This document shows, one piece after another, positions 8,025-17,501 of a DNA stretch of 64,000 nt (position 1 is the stretch's first letter; every line of letters begins with the position of its first letter). Origin of the DNA: an uncultured Aquimarina sp. GTDB taxonomy: Bacteria; Bacteroidota; Bacteroidia; Flavobacteriales; Flavobacteriaceae. The translations under genes and the position numbers were made by a program. The notes below the pieces were generated by a model. That model had not been told where the DNA came from. It was given only the letters and a program-made list of their open reading frames with translations, and did not search any database. The DNA lies in assembly GCA_947499005.1 (NCBI GenBank), contig CANMML010000021.1:1-64000 (forward strand), in the 5' to 3' direction.

Positions 8025-9557
8025 GTGACTTTACAAGAACATCTACGTTTTCTAAATATATCTTCAACCGAATCAGGAACAGCTATTGGACATCAGTTTA
8101 TCAAAGATTCCGAAGTAATAAAAAGTTTTTCTCCTGTTGACGGAAAAATGATTTCCAACGTTTCTATAACTTCTTTAGAGAATTACAACACTGTAATCGC
8201 AACATCTCAAGAAGCTTTCACAGAATGGAGATCGGTTCCTGCTCCTAAACGAGGAGAAATAGTACGCCAGTTTGGCGATGCTTTGAGAGAGAAAAAAGAA
8301 AGCTTAGGAGCTTTGGTCGCTTATGAAATGGGGAAATCCTTGCAGGAGGGCTTAGGTGAAGTACAAGAAATGATTGATATCTGTGATTTTGCAGTTGGTC
8401 TTTCTCGACAATTACATGGCTTTACGATGCATTCCGAAAGACCTCAACATCGCATGTACGAACAATGGCATCCTTTAGGAGTCGTTGGTATTATTTCTGC
8501 TTTTAATTTCCCTGTTGCTGTTTGGGCATGGAATACAGCACTAGCCTGGATTTGCGGTAATGTTACTGTTTGGAAACCATCAGAAAAAACGCCTTTATGT
8601 GCTATTGCTTGTCAAAAAATTATTGGAGAAGTACTAAAAAACAATAATTTACCTAATGGAATATCTTGTTTAATTATAGGAGATCAGGTCTTAGGAAAAC
8701 AGCTGACTTCTGACAATCGCATTTCATTAGTATCTGCTACTGGTTCGACAAAAATGGGAAAAGATGTTGCGGCAACAGTTGGAGCTCGATTAGGAAAATC
8801 ATTATTAGAACTAGGAGGAAATAACGCAATGATTATTAGTCCGGATGCTGATTTAAAATTAGCTATTCCAGCTATTGTTTTTGGAGCAATCGGTACCGCT
8901 GGTCAACGTTGTACGACTACGCGAAGACTCATTGTACATCAATCTTTGGTTCAGGAATTGATTTCTACCCTTAAAAATGCTTATCAGCAAATAAAAATTG
9001 GATCTCCATTGCATGAAAATAATCATATGGGGCCGTTAATAGATACGGAAGCGGTAAAACAATATTTGAAAGCAATTGTAAGAGCCAAAAAGCAAGGAGC
9101 AACACCTATTATAGAAGGTAAGTTACTGACTAATGAAGGTTATGAGAGTCGTTGCTATGTTTCTCCATCTATCTTCTTAGCAAAAAATACTATGGAAATT
9201 GTACAGCAAGAAACGTTTGCTCCTATATTATATATTATTCCATATTCAGGAACTATTGAAAATGCAATAGCGATACAAAACGATGTAAAGCAAGGGCTTT
9301 CTTCTTCTATAATGACTACCAATATGAGAGAGTCCGAACTGTTTTTATCTGCAAAAGGATCCGATTGTGGTATCGCAAATGTAAATATCGGAACGTCTGG
9401 AGCCGAAATCGGTGGCGCTTTTGGTGGAGAAAAAGAAACTGGTGGTGGTCGCGAATCTGGATCTGATGCATGGAAAGCTTATATGCGTCGACAAACGAAC
9501 ACCATTAATTATTCGACAGAACTTCCGCTGGCACAAGGAATAAAATTCAACTTTTAG
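8025..9557 (+). CDS. amaB: ALDH7-type aldehyde dehydrogenase (L-aminoadipate-semialdehyde / piperideine-6-carboxylate dehydrogenase)
   Basis: This NAD-dependent aldehyde dehydrogenase belongs to the antiquitin (ALDH7) branch, which oxidises alpha-aminoadipic semialdehyde in lysine breakdown. It carries the catalytic Glu in LLELGGNNA, the catalytic Cys in GTAGQRCTTTRR, and the C-terminal ALDH7 hallmark GGGRESGSDAWKAYMRRQT followed by LPLAQGIKF. The frame extends to TTG 8001, but that codon overlaps the promoter box; the GTG at 8025 (MTLQEHLRFL) is chosen. It stands alone, divergent from the suf run. A hairpin follows it at 9562-9581. Confidence 0.92.
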   Translation: MTLQEHLRFLNISSTESGTAIGHQFIKDSEVIKSFSPVDGKMISNVSITSLENYNTVIATSQEAFTEWRSVPAPKRGEIVRQFGDALREKKESLGALVAYEMGKSLQEGLGEVQEMIDICDFAVGLSRQLHGFTMHSERPQHRMYEQWHPLGVVGIISAFNFPVAVWAWNTALAWICGNVTVWKPSEKTPLCAIACQKIIGEVLKNNNLPNGISCLIIGDQVLGKQLTSDNRISLVSATGSTKMGKDVAATVGARLGKSLLELGGNNAMIISPDADLKLAIPAIVFGAIGTAGQRCTTTRRLIVHQSLVQELISTLKNAYQQIKIGSPLHENNHMGPLIDTEAVKQYLKAIVRAKKQGATPIIEGKLLTNEGYESRCYVSPSIFLAKNTMEIVQQETFAPILYIIPYSGTIENAIAIQNDVKQGLSSSIMTTNMRESELFLSAKGSDCGIANVNIGTSGAEIGGAFGGEKETGGGRESGSDAWKAYMRRQTNTINYSTELPLAQGIKFNF

Positions 9558-9561
9558 AAAA

Positions 9562-9581
9562 AATCATACTTTAGTATGATT
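9562..9581. terminator. Hairpin after the ALDH7 gene
   Basis: A perfect 8-bp stem (aatcatac/gtatgatt) with a 4-nt loop begins 5 bp after the stop codon. The T-run follows it only on the minus strand, so as a plus-strand terminator it is incomplete. Confidence 0.45.
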
Positions 9582-9632
9582 ACCGATAGTTTGACTGCAT
9601 TTAGTTTTGTAATACAACAACAAGCCTGTATT

Positions 9633-9809
9633 ATGAACAAAAATCTTACATCAAACTACGTCATTCAAGAAAAAATAAGAGTAATATCTAACCAAGAAAT
9701 TGCTTATGATCTATTAGAACTTCAAGATATGCTTACGCTTCCTATGAATACATGCCTACATATATTGTATCATAGACTGTCGACAAACGAAATTGAAGCC
9801 ACCTGCTAA
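9633..9809 (+). CDS. Small hypothetical protein
   Basis: A 58-residue frame starting at ATG 9633 (MNKNLTSNYVIQEKIRV) with mixed charged and leucine-rich composition (YDLLELQDMLTLPMN). An upstream ATG at 9576 in the same frame overlaps a hairpin and seems less likely. No family is recognised. It could be a real small protein or chance. The rest of 9558-9979 holds only the hairpin and AT-rich DNA. Confidence 0.3.
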   Translation: MNKNLTSNYVIQEKIRVISNQEIAYDLLELQDMLTLPMNTCLHILYHRLSTNEIEATC

Positions 9810-9979
9810 TTACCAACTTTACACAAAATTAAGCCCAACTTTACATAAATCACTGGTTTTTTCAGGCATTTTTAGCATTTCATCGAAAAAAACACTTGAA
9901 AATCAAAGAAACCCTATCGACTTAAGTTAATAATTGTTAATTTAATGCTGTATTTATTAATATACTAATAACCAGCTAA

Positions 9980-10918
9980 ATGACAAAAAAGACTACCTAC
10001 ATTCTCGGTATCTTGTTGACAGGGATTTTTGGTTGTTTTCTACAGTATTATACTTGTTGTAAAAATTGCGACAAATATAAGCTCAAAACACCTGCAGAAA
10101 ACGTCGCAACTACAGTCGACTCACCTTCGCCTAGTCAACTAGGCTTTTCTTTAACTGACCCTAAAGGTGGATTTGATATTAACATCAATGATCACTTCAA
10201 TTTCAAAGGATCAAACTTTGAAATTCTAAAACCCATTAGCGCCAATCTCAATGGAGCTATAGGAAAACTGAAAGCTTACCTCGGCAATCATCCTGACAAA
10301 ACACTTGACATTATTGGGCTTTACAAAAGCAGTGAAAAAAACACCTCTGCCTTCCCTAATCTCGGAATTGCTAGAGCTGAAGCCATTAAGCACTACTTGG
10401 TAGATCATGGCATTTCATCGAAGCAATTGAATTGTAAAGATCAATTAGATGATAGTTTAATCCCAAATGCAAAAGGCATATACTTGGGACCTGCTAAATA
10501 TCATTTAAATACGATCGACACAAGTGATGATGCTAAAGCAGCTGCTGCAGCCCATTTAAAGGAACTGCATGATAAGATTCAAGAGAAACCACTTAATTTA
10601 TATTTCGCTACAGGCTCTAGTTCTTTAAGACTAAATCCCGAACAGCGTCTTAAAATGTTTGATGTTGCTACGTATGTAGACAAAGCAGACGATGCAGAAA
10701 TCCAAGTAATTGGTCATACTGACAATACTGGAGATTTTGCTAAGAATATTCAACTTGGACTCGATCGTGCTAATACGATTAAAGGGTATTTGATCAAGAA
10801 TAATATTCCAGCTGCAAAAATCGTAACTTCTAGCCAAGGCTCTAAAGAACCGATCGCTAGCAATGAAACAGAACAAGGCCGAGCTAAAAATCGCCGTGTA
10901 GAAGTAACTTTAAAATAA
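9980..10918 (+). CDS. OmpA-family protein with one typical and one degenerate OmpA domain
   Basis: A 312-residue envelope protein. It begins with a hydrophobic segment (YILGILLTGIFGCFLQYY) that serves as signal or membrane anchor; a Cys follows but the lipobox is not canonical. Residues about 65-170 look like a divergent OmpA-like fold (LKAYLGNHPDKTLDIIGLY, then RAEAIKHYLVDHGI). Residues about 205-312 form a typical OmpA C-terminal domain with IQVIGHTDNTGDFAKNIQLG, RANTIKGYLI and the closing GRAKNRRVEV, which binds peptidoglycan. It is 27 bp before the HhH membrane protein, and both precede one terminator. Confidence 0.88.
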   Translation: MTKKTTYILGILLTGIFGCFLQYYTCCKNCDKYKLKTPAENVATTVDSPSPSQLGFSLTDPKGGFDININDHFNFKGSNFEILKPISANLNGAIGKLKAYLGNHPDKTLDIIGLYKSSEKNTSAFPNLGIARAEAIKHYLVDHGISSKQLNCKDQLDDSLIPNAKGIYLGPAKYHLNTIDTSDDAKAAAAAHLKELHDKIQEKPLNLYFATGSSSLRLNPEQRLKMFDVATYVDKADDAEIQVIGHTDNTGDFAKNIQLGLDRANTIKGYLIKNNIPAAKIVTSSQGSKEPIASNETEQGRAKNRRVEVTLK

Positions 10919-10945
10919 ATAATCAACTTAAAAAAATATTAAAAT

Positions 10946-11533
10946 ATGTTTTGGTGTATCATATGGCCTTTGTTAGCCGCAATTATTGGAGCAATCTTGG
11001 GATGGCTTTTAAAAAGCTTATTCTGCAATTGTGATGATGAGAAAAAAGAAATTGAAGATTTAAAGTCAAAAAACAAGAAACTTCAAGCAGAACTGGATGC
11101 CTGTCTTAGAGACAAAAAAGATCTTTCTGTGAATGTTTCAGGAGGTAGTGGTTTCAAAACTACTGATGCCGATCTTACCTCTAATTTTGCTGCAAGTACT
11201 ATAGCTGTCGAAGCTGCTGAACCAGCATTAGTTTTTGACGCAGGACTTGCTAAATCAATTTTCGGAAAGAAGATTGTCGCAGACGACTTAAAAGTGGTTG
11301 AGGGTATAGGCCCAAAAATCTCTGAGTTATTCCAAGATAATGGTATCAAAACATGGTACCAACTATCTAAAGCGCCTGTAGAACGTTGTCAAGAAATCTT
11401 AAATATTGGAGGAAAACGTTTTGAAATTCACAAACCCGACACATGGCCAATGCAAGCTGGTCTAGCTTTTGATGGAAAATGGGAAGAACTATTAAAACTT
11501 CAAGATGACCTCGATGGAGGGAAAGTAAAATAA
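10946..11533 (+). CDS. Membrane-anchored protein with coiled coil and helix-hairpin-helix domain
   Basis: 195 residues: an N-terminal membrane helix rich in Ile, Ala and Leu (residues 4-26), a short coiled coil (EKKEIEDLKSKNKKLQAEL), a low-complexity linker, and a C-terminal helix-hairpin-helix motif (LKVVEGIGPKISELFQDNGI followed by TWYQLSKAPVE). Such HhH domains often bind DNA without sequence preference, but in membrane proteins of this kind the ligand is unknown. Paired with the OmpA-like gene, it may form part of an envelope unit. It ends before a strong bidirectional terminator. Confidence 0.8.
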   Translation: MFWCIIWPLLAAIIGAILGWLLKSLFCNCDDEKKEIEDLKSKNKKLQAELDACLRDKKDLSVNVSGGSGFKTTDADLTSNFAASTIAVEAAEPALVFDAGLAKSIFGKKIVADDLKVVEGIGPKISELFQDNGIKTWYQLSKAPVERCQEILNIGGKRFEIHKPDTWPMQAGLAFDGKWEELLKLQDDLDGGKVK

Positions 11534-11563
11534 AAATCGATAACACAGTAATCAACTAAACTG

Positions 11564-11597
11564 AGAACCCCTATAGATAAATTTCTATAGGGGTTCT
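11564..11597. terminator. Strong bidirectional hairpin terminator
   Basis: A perfect 13-bp stem (agaacccctatag/ctatagggg-ttct) with an 8-nt loop, followed by attatttt on the plus strand. It closes the OmpA-HhH pair. Confidence 0.85.
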
Positions 11598-11635
11598 ATT
11601 ATTTTAAATTGAAAATACCATATTTAATTAAGGAG

Positions 11636-11655
11636 ATTTCCACCTCCGTGGAAAT
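11636..11655. repeat. ATTTCCAC-type dispersed palindrome
   Basis: An 8-bp stem (atttccac/gtggaaat) with a 4-nt loop, followed by gacgg. Similar 'gatttccac..gtggaaatgac' strings are, in my experience, common in intergenic DNA of Flavobacteriia. It lies between two convergent units. Confidence 0.5.
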
Positions 11656-11712
11656 GACGGCAACTATGCTTGCCACAACTTTTCCTTTAGATTTATACGG
11701 GTTGACTCTCGT

Positions 11713-12516
11713 TTACAACAATCCATCAAAAAACAACAAAGTATCCTTTAAATGTGTTTGCCAATAAATCCATTCATGTTTTCCCTCAAACTCTTCATAG
11801 ATATGTTTTATACCCGCCTGATTCAATTCTTTATTTAAAGTGCGATTGTATTCAATTAATTCATCATCAACCCCGCAATCAAAACGAAATGGAGGTAATT
11901 GCTCTTTGTTTTTCTTCATCCATTTAAAAACAGACGCATTTGATGTATCTTCTTGCTTATAAAGCTCTAAATCTTCTTCTACAAACAATTTCATTTGAGG
12001 CAAATCTGTAATCGAACTCATTCCAGAGAACCCTTTAAATAAATGAGGGTATTTGGCTCCTATTCGCAAAGCACCATATCCCCCCATAGACAAGCCAGAG
12101 ATGAACACTGGCGAGTTATCGGTTACTCCATCTATATTTTCTTTAATTGCGTCGATTACATCTTCGACAACCCATTTTTCGAAATCGAAATTATTATGCG
12201 GTAAATAAGCCGATCCATCTCCCCAAAGACCATCGGAAGGCATTGCAATAACCATCGGTTTGATTTTCTCATCAGAAATTAGTTGATTTGCTGTACGATG
12301 CGCACCTCCTTTTTGAGACCAAATCCAAGAATTACCATAAACACCATGTAATAAAATGAGTAGGGGTGTATCAGCTTTGGATTTAATATTTGGTGGAATA
12401 TAAGTGCAAATATCACCCCTACCATTTAGGTGTTTCGTCTTCACCGTAATGAATCGTAGATTATCCGATTCAAATTGCGGATCAGAGATTTCAGTAGTTC
12501 TAAATTTTGATGCCAT
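11713..12516 (-). CDS. Alpha/beta-hydrolase esterase (esterase D / feruloyl-esterase-like clan)
   Basis: 267 residues of the serine esterase superfamily. The oxyanion region LILLHGVYGNSWIW, the nucleophile elbow FISGLSMGGYGALR, and a late EGKHEW that can supply the catalytic His are all seen. There is no signal peptide, so it is probably cytosolic. It is the last of three minus-strand genes (ADH, GH2, esterase). Members of this clan include S-formylglutathione hydrolases and carbohydrate esterases; the sequence alone does not tell which, although the GH2 neighbour favours a sugar-related role. Confidence 0.85.
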   Translation of the reverse strand: MASKFRTTEISDPQFESDNLRFITVKTKHLNGRGDICTYIPPNIKSKADTPLLILLHGVYGNSWIWSQKGGAHRTANQLISDEKIKPMVIAMPSDGLWGDGSAYLPHNNFDFEKWVVEDVIDAIKENIDGVTDNSPVFISGLSMGGYGALRIGAKYPHLFKGFSGMSSITDLPQMKLFVEEDLELYKQEDTSNASVFKWMKKNKEQLPPFRFDCGVDDELIEYNRTLNKELNQAGIKHIYEEFEGKHEWIYWQTHLKDTLLFFDGLL

Positions 12517-12524
12517 ACTTTTAA

Positions 12525-12554
12525 TTCAACGTTTAATATTTGATGTTCAAAATT
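12525..12554. repeat. Single 7-nt-periodic arm between esterase and GH2 genes
   Basis: The tract reads ttcaacg, tttaata, tttgatg, ttcaaaa. Its words resemble those of the S23 element 1 arm at 6948-6980. No inverted partner is evident, so it may be half of a decayed element or chance in AT-rich DNA. Confidence 0.35.
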
Positions 12555-12574
12555 ATATGTATTAACCCTTATTA

Positions 12575-15061
12575 TTAGTTTACTTTAACAACGTTATTTT
12601 CATTAGAAAAATCTTCTGTCGTAATCTTAATATTAATCTGCCCTTTTTTAAGGGCTTTTACAAAAACAACAGCTTTCCCTTTAAAAAAACTCCTTTCAGG
12701 CAGATTCAGTTGTTGCAAATTGGTAGGATCTCCATTTCCAGAAGCCACAAATTTTCCAGCTCCGCTCACTTCAATCTTCATGTTCTTTTGGTAATGCGAT
12801 TGCCAATTACCCTCATGATCAATTACAGAGATTACAAACACTGCAATTTCACCTTTTTTAAGCTGTGTTTCTTCTGCAATTATGTTGATTCCATATGCTT
12901 TTTTGGCTGTTTTACGACTAAAAACTGCTTTTTCAGTTCCCTTTTCATCATAAGCAACTACTTTAGCTTCACCTGACTCGTAAACAACATTTTCCCAAAC
13001 AATACTATAAGCTTTCATTAAATCTAAACTCCCTCCTCCAGAGCCATGCACCTCAAAACTAGTATTCAAAAATTGCGAGGGATCTACTTTTTGCCTACTC
13101 TTAACCCCGTAGCTTTTCCCATTTACAAATAGTTCTGCTTTAGGGTATGATGTATAACAAACAACAGGAAATTCCAAATGCTGTTTGTCTTGCCAATTCC
13201 AATGTGGAAAAAAATGAAGTGTTTCTTCACTTTTATTCCATTCGGATTTGTATGAATAGAATTTATCTTTTGGCAAGCCCACAAAATCTATAGGCGCGAA
13301 ATGCGAACTTCTCGAAGTCCCTTTATTATATGGCGCGGGCTCTCCTAAATAATCATAACCCGTCCACACAAATTCTCCATACATAATCTCTTTATTATAC
13401 GCTTGCGATGCAAACTCGCGAAAAGCAGGATACCCCCAAGGCACATTAGTTACTTCATAATTACCGGGAAGCCCATCTTTATATAATGGATGATTTACCG
13501 AAGTTCCATTATCATTTCTACGGGTATCAAAAACTACAGGAAACTTATAGACATCCCTCACACTTAAAGCTCCTCCTGTCTCACTAGCATAAAACTTTAA
13601 ATTGGGACATTCTTTTCTAAATAAATGATACGAACTTGGCTTATAATTGAACCCTGCAACATCGACTGTTGATGCCATACCACTTCGCAATGCCGCGACA
13701 GCATTATTAAAACCGCAAGTCGTTGCGCGAGTTGTATCTATACTTTTAACAATATCATGAAGGTACTTGGTTACCTTATTGGGATCATTATAGTATTGCT
13801 CCATAATTTCATTACCAATACTCCACATGATCACGGAAGGATGATTTCGATCCCTACGTATCATATCTATTAAATCTGTTTTAGCCCACTTCTTAAACTG
13901 CTTTGCGTAACCATTTTCCACTTTAGGAATTTCCCATTCATCAAAAGCTTCATCGATTGCCAAAAACCCATATTGATCGCAGAGATCTAGAGCTTCAGGA
14001 GCTGGTGGGTTATGAGAAAAACGAATGGCATTGACCCCCATTTCTTTTAATTTCTTTAATTGCCTTTCAAATAAATTAGGATAAAAAGCCCCTCCTGTTG
14101 GCCCCAAATCATGATGCATATTGACTCCTTTAAAGCGCACTTTTTTATCATTCAAGTAAAAACCATCTAGCTCGAATCGAATTTCTCTTATACCAAACGA
14201 CGTTTCATAAATATCGACGATTTTTCCTTTTTCAATTAACTCGGTCTTTAAAGTATAAAGTTTGGGGTGTTCAATATCCCATAATACAGGATTTGTTAAC
14301 TCTAAAATTGCCTCAGAAGTATTCCCATTTTTCTCAATTTGTTGAGTTTCCGAAACAACTTCTCCTCCCTCTTCATTAAGGATTGTATTTTTAATCTGTA
14401 AATTTTTACTAGAAATAAAATCTGCTTTAACACGCACTGTTGCCTTTTCTTCACTTACTTCTGGGGTAGTCACTGAAACTCCCCAAGTAGCCATATGAAT
14501 CGGATTTTTTTCCACTAAAGAAACTTTTCTATAGAGCCCTGCACCAGAATACCATCGTGTTTGTCCATTGAAATTTTCTAATCGTACCGCAATGACATTG
14601 TCTCCTTTTACTAAGTATTTAGAAATGTCAAAATAAAAAGAGATGTACCCAAAAGGGCGTTCGCCAATATATTCTCCATTAACGAATACTTTGGCATTAC
14701 TCATGGCACCATCAAAAAGCACTTCGTAATGCTTCGCTATATCTTTAATATTGAAACGAGTGCGATACCACCCTACTCCAACGATTGGCAACGCTCCCGA
14801 ACGACCCGTCCTATAAACAGGTTTTGTTTCTCCATTTTGAATAATAGTGTTAAATCGTAAATCGTTATTGAAATCAAATTTCCCTTCTGCTGCCCAGTCA
14901 TGAGGCACATCTACGGTTTTCCATTCACTATCATCAAATGATTTTTGAAATGCTGCTCCTGGATCTGCATTTGTAAACTTCCAAGAAGTTAATAATCTTG
15001 TTTGCTGTCCGAAAGCAACAATACACACGAACAAATTAAACCATAAGGATAGTGATCTCAT
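12575..15061 (-). CDS. Glycoside hydrolase family 2 (beta-galactosidase-like), exported
   Basis: 828 residues with an N-terminal signal peptide (MRSLSLWFNLFVCIVAFGQQ). Domains in order: the GH2 jelly-roll sugar-binding domain (about 20-180), an immunoglobulin-like domain (to about 290), the TIM barrel (about 290-600) with acid/base Glu in IMWSIGNEIMEQ and nucleophile region MYGEFVWTGYDYLGEP, then C-terminal beta domains including a DUF4982-like part (YPKAELFVNGKSYG). GH2 covers beta-galactosidase, glucuronidase and mannosidase activity; galactosidase-type action on algal galactan is plausible but not shown. Its neighbours on the same strand are a zinc ADH and an esterase. Confidence 0.93.
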   Translation of the reverse strand: MRSLSLWFNLFVCIVAFGQQTRLLTSWKFTNADPGAAFQKSFDDSEWKTVDVPHDWAAEGKFDFNNDLRFNTIIQNGETKPVYRTGRSGALPIVGVGWYRTRFNIKDIAKHYEVLFDGAMSNAKVFVNGEYIGERPFGYISFYFDISKYLVKGDNVIAVRLENFNGQTRWYSGAGLYRKVSLVEKNPIHMATWGVSVTTPEVSEEKATVRVKADFISSKNLQIKNTILNEEGGEVVSETQQIEKNGNTSEAILELTNPVLWDIEHPKLYTLKTELIEKGKIVDIYETSFGIREIRFELDGFYLNDKKVRFKGVNMHHDLGPTGGAFYPNLFERQLKKLKEMGVNAIRFSHNPPAPEALDLCDQYGFLAIDEAFDEWEIPKVENGYAKQFKKWAKTDLIDMIRRDRNHPSVIMWSIGNEIMEQYYNDPNKVTKYLHDIVKSIDTTRATTCGFNNAVAALRSGMASTVDVAGFNYKPSSYHLFRKECPNLKFYASETGGALSVRDVYKFPVVFDTRRNDNGTSVNHPLYKDGLPGNYEVTNVPWGYPAFREFASQAYNKEIMYGEFVWTGYDYLGEPAPYNKGTSRSSHFAPIDFVGLPKDKFYSYKSEWNKSEETLHFFPHWNWQDKQHLEFPVVCYTSYPKAELFVNGKSYGVKSRQKVDPSQFLNTSFEVHGSGGGSLDLMKAYSIVWENVVYESGEAKVVAYDEKGTEKAVFSRKTAKKAYGINIIAEETQLKKGEIAVFVISVIDHEGNWQSHYQKNMKIEVSGAGKFVASGNGDPTNLQQLNLPERSFFKGKAVVFVKALKKGQINIKITTEDFSNENNVVKVN

Positions 15062-15210
15062 ATCTTCTTTTATAACGTTGAATTGAGTAATACTTAAGAA
15101 CCTTAATAATCAAGTATTGTACACAAATAAAGCTCTTGATTCTTGATTTTCTTGACCTAATGATTTAATGATGCAATTGACAAAAGGTTTTGACTACGCC
15201 CAACCTAATA

Positions 15211-16329
15211 CTATTCAAAAACGATAACTCCTTTAGCGTTACGTCCTGCTAACATATCATCGAATGCTTGACCTAAATCCTCTAGCTTGTAAGTCCTTGT
15301 GATCATTTCATCTAACATAAGACTTCCATTATCGTATAATGCTTCTAGTTTTGGAAAGTCAACATCTGGTCTGCAGCTTCCATATAAAGGATTTATGTAT
15401 TTTTTATCCCATTCGAATAAGCGCATATCAACAGTAATTTCCTCTTCAATACCGCTCACTTGGATTGCTGTTCCTGCGTTTCTAATCATTGCCAAAGGTG
15501 CAGCTCCTAATGCTGGTACAGCAGTACACTCGAAAGCATAATCAGCTCCACGACCATCAGTAAAAGACTTTACAATTTCGGCTGCGTTCATAAGTCCTTT
15601 ATCTTCTCGTTGTGCCAAAATAGTTTGAGTCGCCCCAAATTGCTTCGCCATTTTTAAACGCTCTTCATTGATATCAATCGCAATAATTTTTGATGCTCCT
15701 GAAATACGTGCTGCTTGAATCACATTTAGACCAACACCTCCTGTACCTAATACCACCACCGAACTTCCCCATTCGATTTTTGCAGTATTGAAAACAGAAC
15801 CGCAACCTGTCATTACTCCACAACAAACAATTGATGCCGATTCAAAAGACAACTTCTTACTTTGCTTTTTTACTAAAGCAGAAGATTTTACTAAAGTGTA
15901 TTCTGAAAGTGTCCCTATATTAAATGACCTTTCGATAGGCTCTCCTTTCCATGTTGTCCCTTCTATATCTACATGTCCTCCCGGCAACAAACCTGCATGA
16001 CTAGCAATTACTGGTGAGTTTTTCTCACAAATATGATGATTACCTTCTAAACACTGAAAACACTCATAACAAGGAGTTGCCCAATTTAAAATTACCTCAT
16101 CTCCTGCCTTAAATTTTGTAACTCCGTCTCCTACAGCTTCAACAATCCCTGCACCCTCATGCCCCAACACAATGGTTTGTCCCCATGTTAACGAATCATG
16201 ATCGGTATGGCATAAGCCCGAAGCTTTAATTTTCACCAATACTTCATCTCCTTTAGGCGCTTTAACTTCAATATTTTCAATTGAAAACGTTCCATCTCCT
16301 GTGGCAATTGCCGCTTTACATGTAATCAT
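15211..16329 (-). CDS. Zinc-dependent alcohol dehydrogenase (class III-like MDR)
   Basis: 372 residues, cytosolic. Catalytic zinc ligands lie in GLCHTDHDS and GHEGAGIVE; the four-Cys structural zinc loop is CYECFQCLEGNHHIC; the NAD-binding turn is VVLGTGGVGLNVIQ followed by an acidic residue in AIDINEER, which favours NAD over NADP. The size and layout resemble class III (formaldehyde-linked) ADH, though exact substrate is uncertain. It lies upstream of GH2 and an esterase of the clan that includes S-formylglutathione hydrolases. In algal-galactan degraders formaldehyde from methylated galactose must be removed, a possible but unproved link. Confidence 0.9.
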   Translation of the reverse strand: MITCKAAIATGDGTFSIENIEVKAPKGDEVLVKIKASGLCHTDHDSLTWGQTIVLGHEGAGIVEAVGDGVTKFKAGDEVILNWATPCYECFQCLEGNHHICEKNSPVIASHAGLLPGGHVDIEGTTWKGEPIERSFNIGTLSEYTLVKSSALVKKQSKKLSFESASIVCCGVMTGCGSVFNTAKIEWGSSVVVLGTGGVGLNVIQAARISGASKIIAIDINEERLKMAKQFGATQTILAQREDKGLMNAAEIVKSFTDGRGADYAFECTAVPALGAAPLAMIRNAGTAIQVSGIEEEITVDMRLFEWDKKYINPLYGSCRPDVDFPKLEALYDNGSLMLDEMITRTYKLEDLGQAFDDMLAGRNAKGVIVFE

Positions 16330-16585
16330 TATTTGATACGAGGTTTGATATTATTTACAATTCAATAGCTTATGCTATTTATAAGCTTCAATAAACGTAA
16401 AATAAATAATATCTATTTATAAAATCTACTTTGTACAAAAATCCGAATTACTTGACAGTATTCCTTTCTGCATTTTGATTCTAAAATTATGTATTATGTG
16501 TTATTTAAGAAGCCCAACGTCTTATTAAATGAATAAATACAGTATTTTAAAAAGGTAATTTTATATTTATCATAGAAAAAAGAGG

Positions 16586-17488
16586 CTAAAAAAGTAATTC
16601 TTGAGCCAGTCGGTAAGTATTAGCGTGTGCCGTAATAATTGTTTTTATATCTGGAGAATATCCTCCACCCATAGAACACACTATAGGCAACCGATGCTTT
16701 TTAGCTAGCTCTAGCACAAAACGATCTCTTTCCTTGCAGCCTTCAATAGTGCAACCAAGTCTACCCAATTTGTCGGAAGCTAAAATATCTACACCACATT
16801 GGTAGAAAAGAAAATCTGGCTGTTGATAGGTTATTAAGCTTGGTAAGGTTTCTTTTAAAATCGAAAGATAGAGCTCATCATCTGTGTTATTTTCTAATGG
16901 AATATCTAAGTCTGATACTTCTTTTCGAAAAGGATAATTGCTTTTACCATGCATTGAAAAGGTAAAAACTTCATTAGTGTTTTTAAAAATTTCCGCAGTT
17001 CCATTTCCTTGATGCACATCCAGATCAATGATTAAAACTTTCTTTGCAAAACCTTTAGCTATAAGATAGGAAGCCGCTACAGCTTGGTCGTTTAACAAAC
17101 AAAAGGCCTCTCCCCGATTTGAAAAAGCATGATGTGTGCCTCCTGCGATATTCATAGCTACCCCATGCTCTAAGGCAAAACGACTAGCATCGATGGTACC
17201 TTGAATTATGATCAATTCTCTATCAATTAAAGCTTGAGATAATGGAAAACCTGTAGCGCGTTCTGCCTTTTTAGAAATCTCCAAGCGCAATAAACGATCT
17301 ACGTAATCTTCTGTATGCACCCTTATTAAATCTTCCCTCTTGACTTTAGCTGGTTCAAAAAAATTATCTGGAATACATATACCTTCGTGTAATAATTGCC
17401 TTGGTAACAAATCATACTTTTCCATAGGAAACCTATGTCCTTGCCTTAAGGGGTGCTCATAACAAGGATGGAATGCTATTTTTAGCAT
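16586..17488 (-). CDS. Histone deacetylase-superfamily (AcuC/HDAC-like) hydrolase
   Basis: 300 residues of the arginase/deacetylase fold. Active-site features are GGTHHAFSNRGEAFC with the tandem His pair, the zinc-binding LIIDLDVHQGNGTAEIF, and a further Asp ligand in FYQCGVDILASDKLG; a glycine-rich SMGGGYSPD follows. Bacterial members deacetylate small acylated amines or proteins such as acetyl-CoA synthetase; the substrate here is unknown. It starts 13 bp after a lipoprotein gene stop and ends that minus-strand run. The 256-bp stretch upstream of ADH (16330-16585) shows only AT-rich DNA. Confidence 0.9.
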   Translation of the reverse strand: MLKIAFHPCYEHPLRQGHRFPMEKYDLLPRQLLHEGICIPDNFFEPAKVKREDLIRVHTEDYVDRLLRLEISKKAERATGFPLSQALIDRELIIIQGTIDASRFALEHGVAMNIAGGTHHAFSNRGEAFCLLNDQAVAASYLIAKGFAKKVLIIDLDVHQGNGTAEIFKNTNEVFTFSMHGKSNYPFRKEVSDLDIPLENNTDDELYLSILKETLPSLITYQQPDFLFYQCGVDILASDKLGRLGCTIEGCKERDRFVLELAKKHRLPIVCSMGGGYSPDIKTIITAHANTYRLAQELLF

Positions 17489-17501
17489 AGAAACCTAAGA
17501 C

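Noticed and set aside
11713..16329. Complete polysaccharide utilisation locus
   Set aside because: No SusC/SusD pair, TonB receptor or sugar regulator was found nearby.
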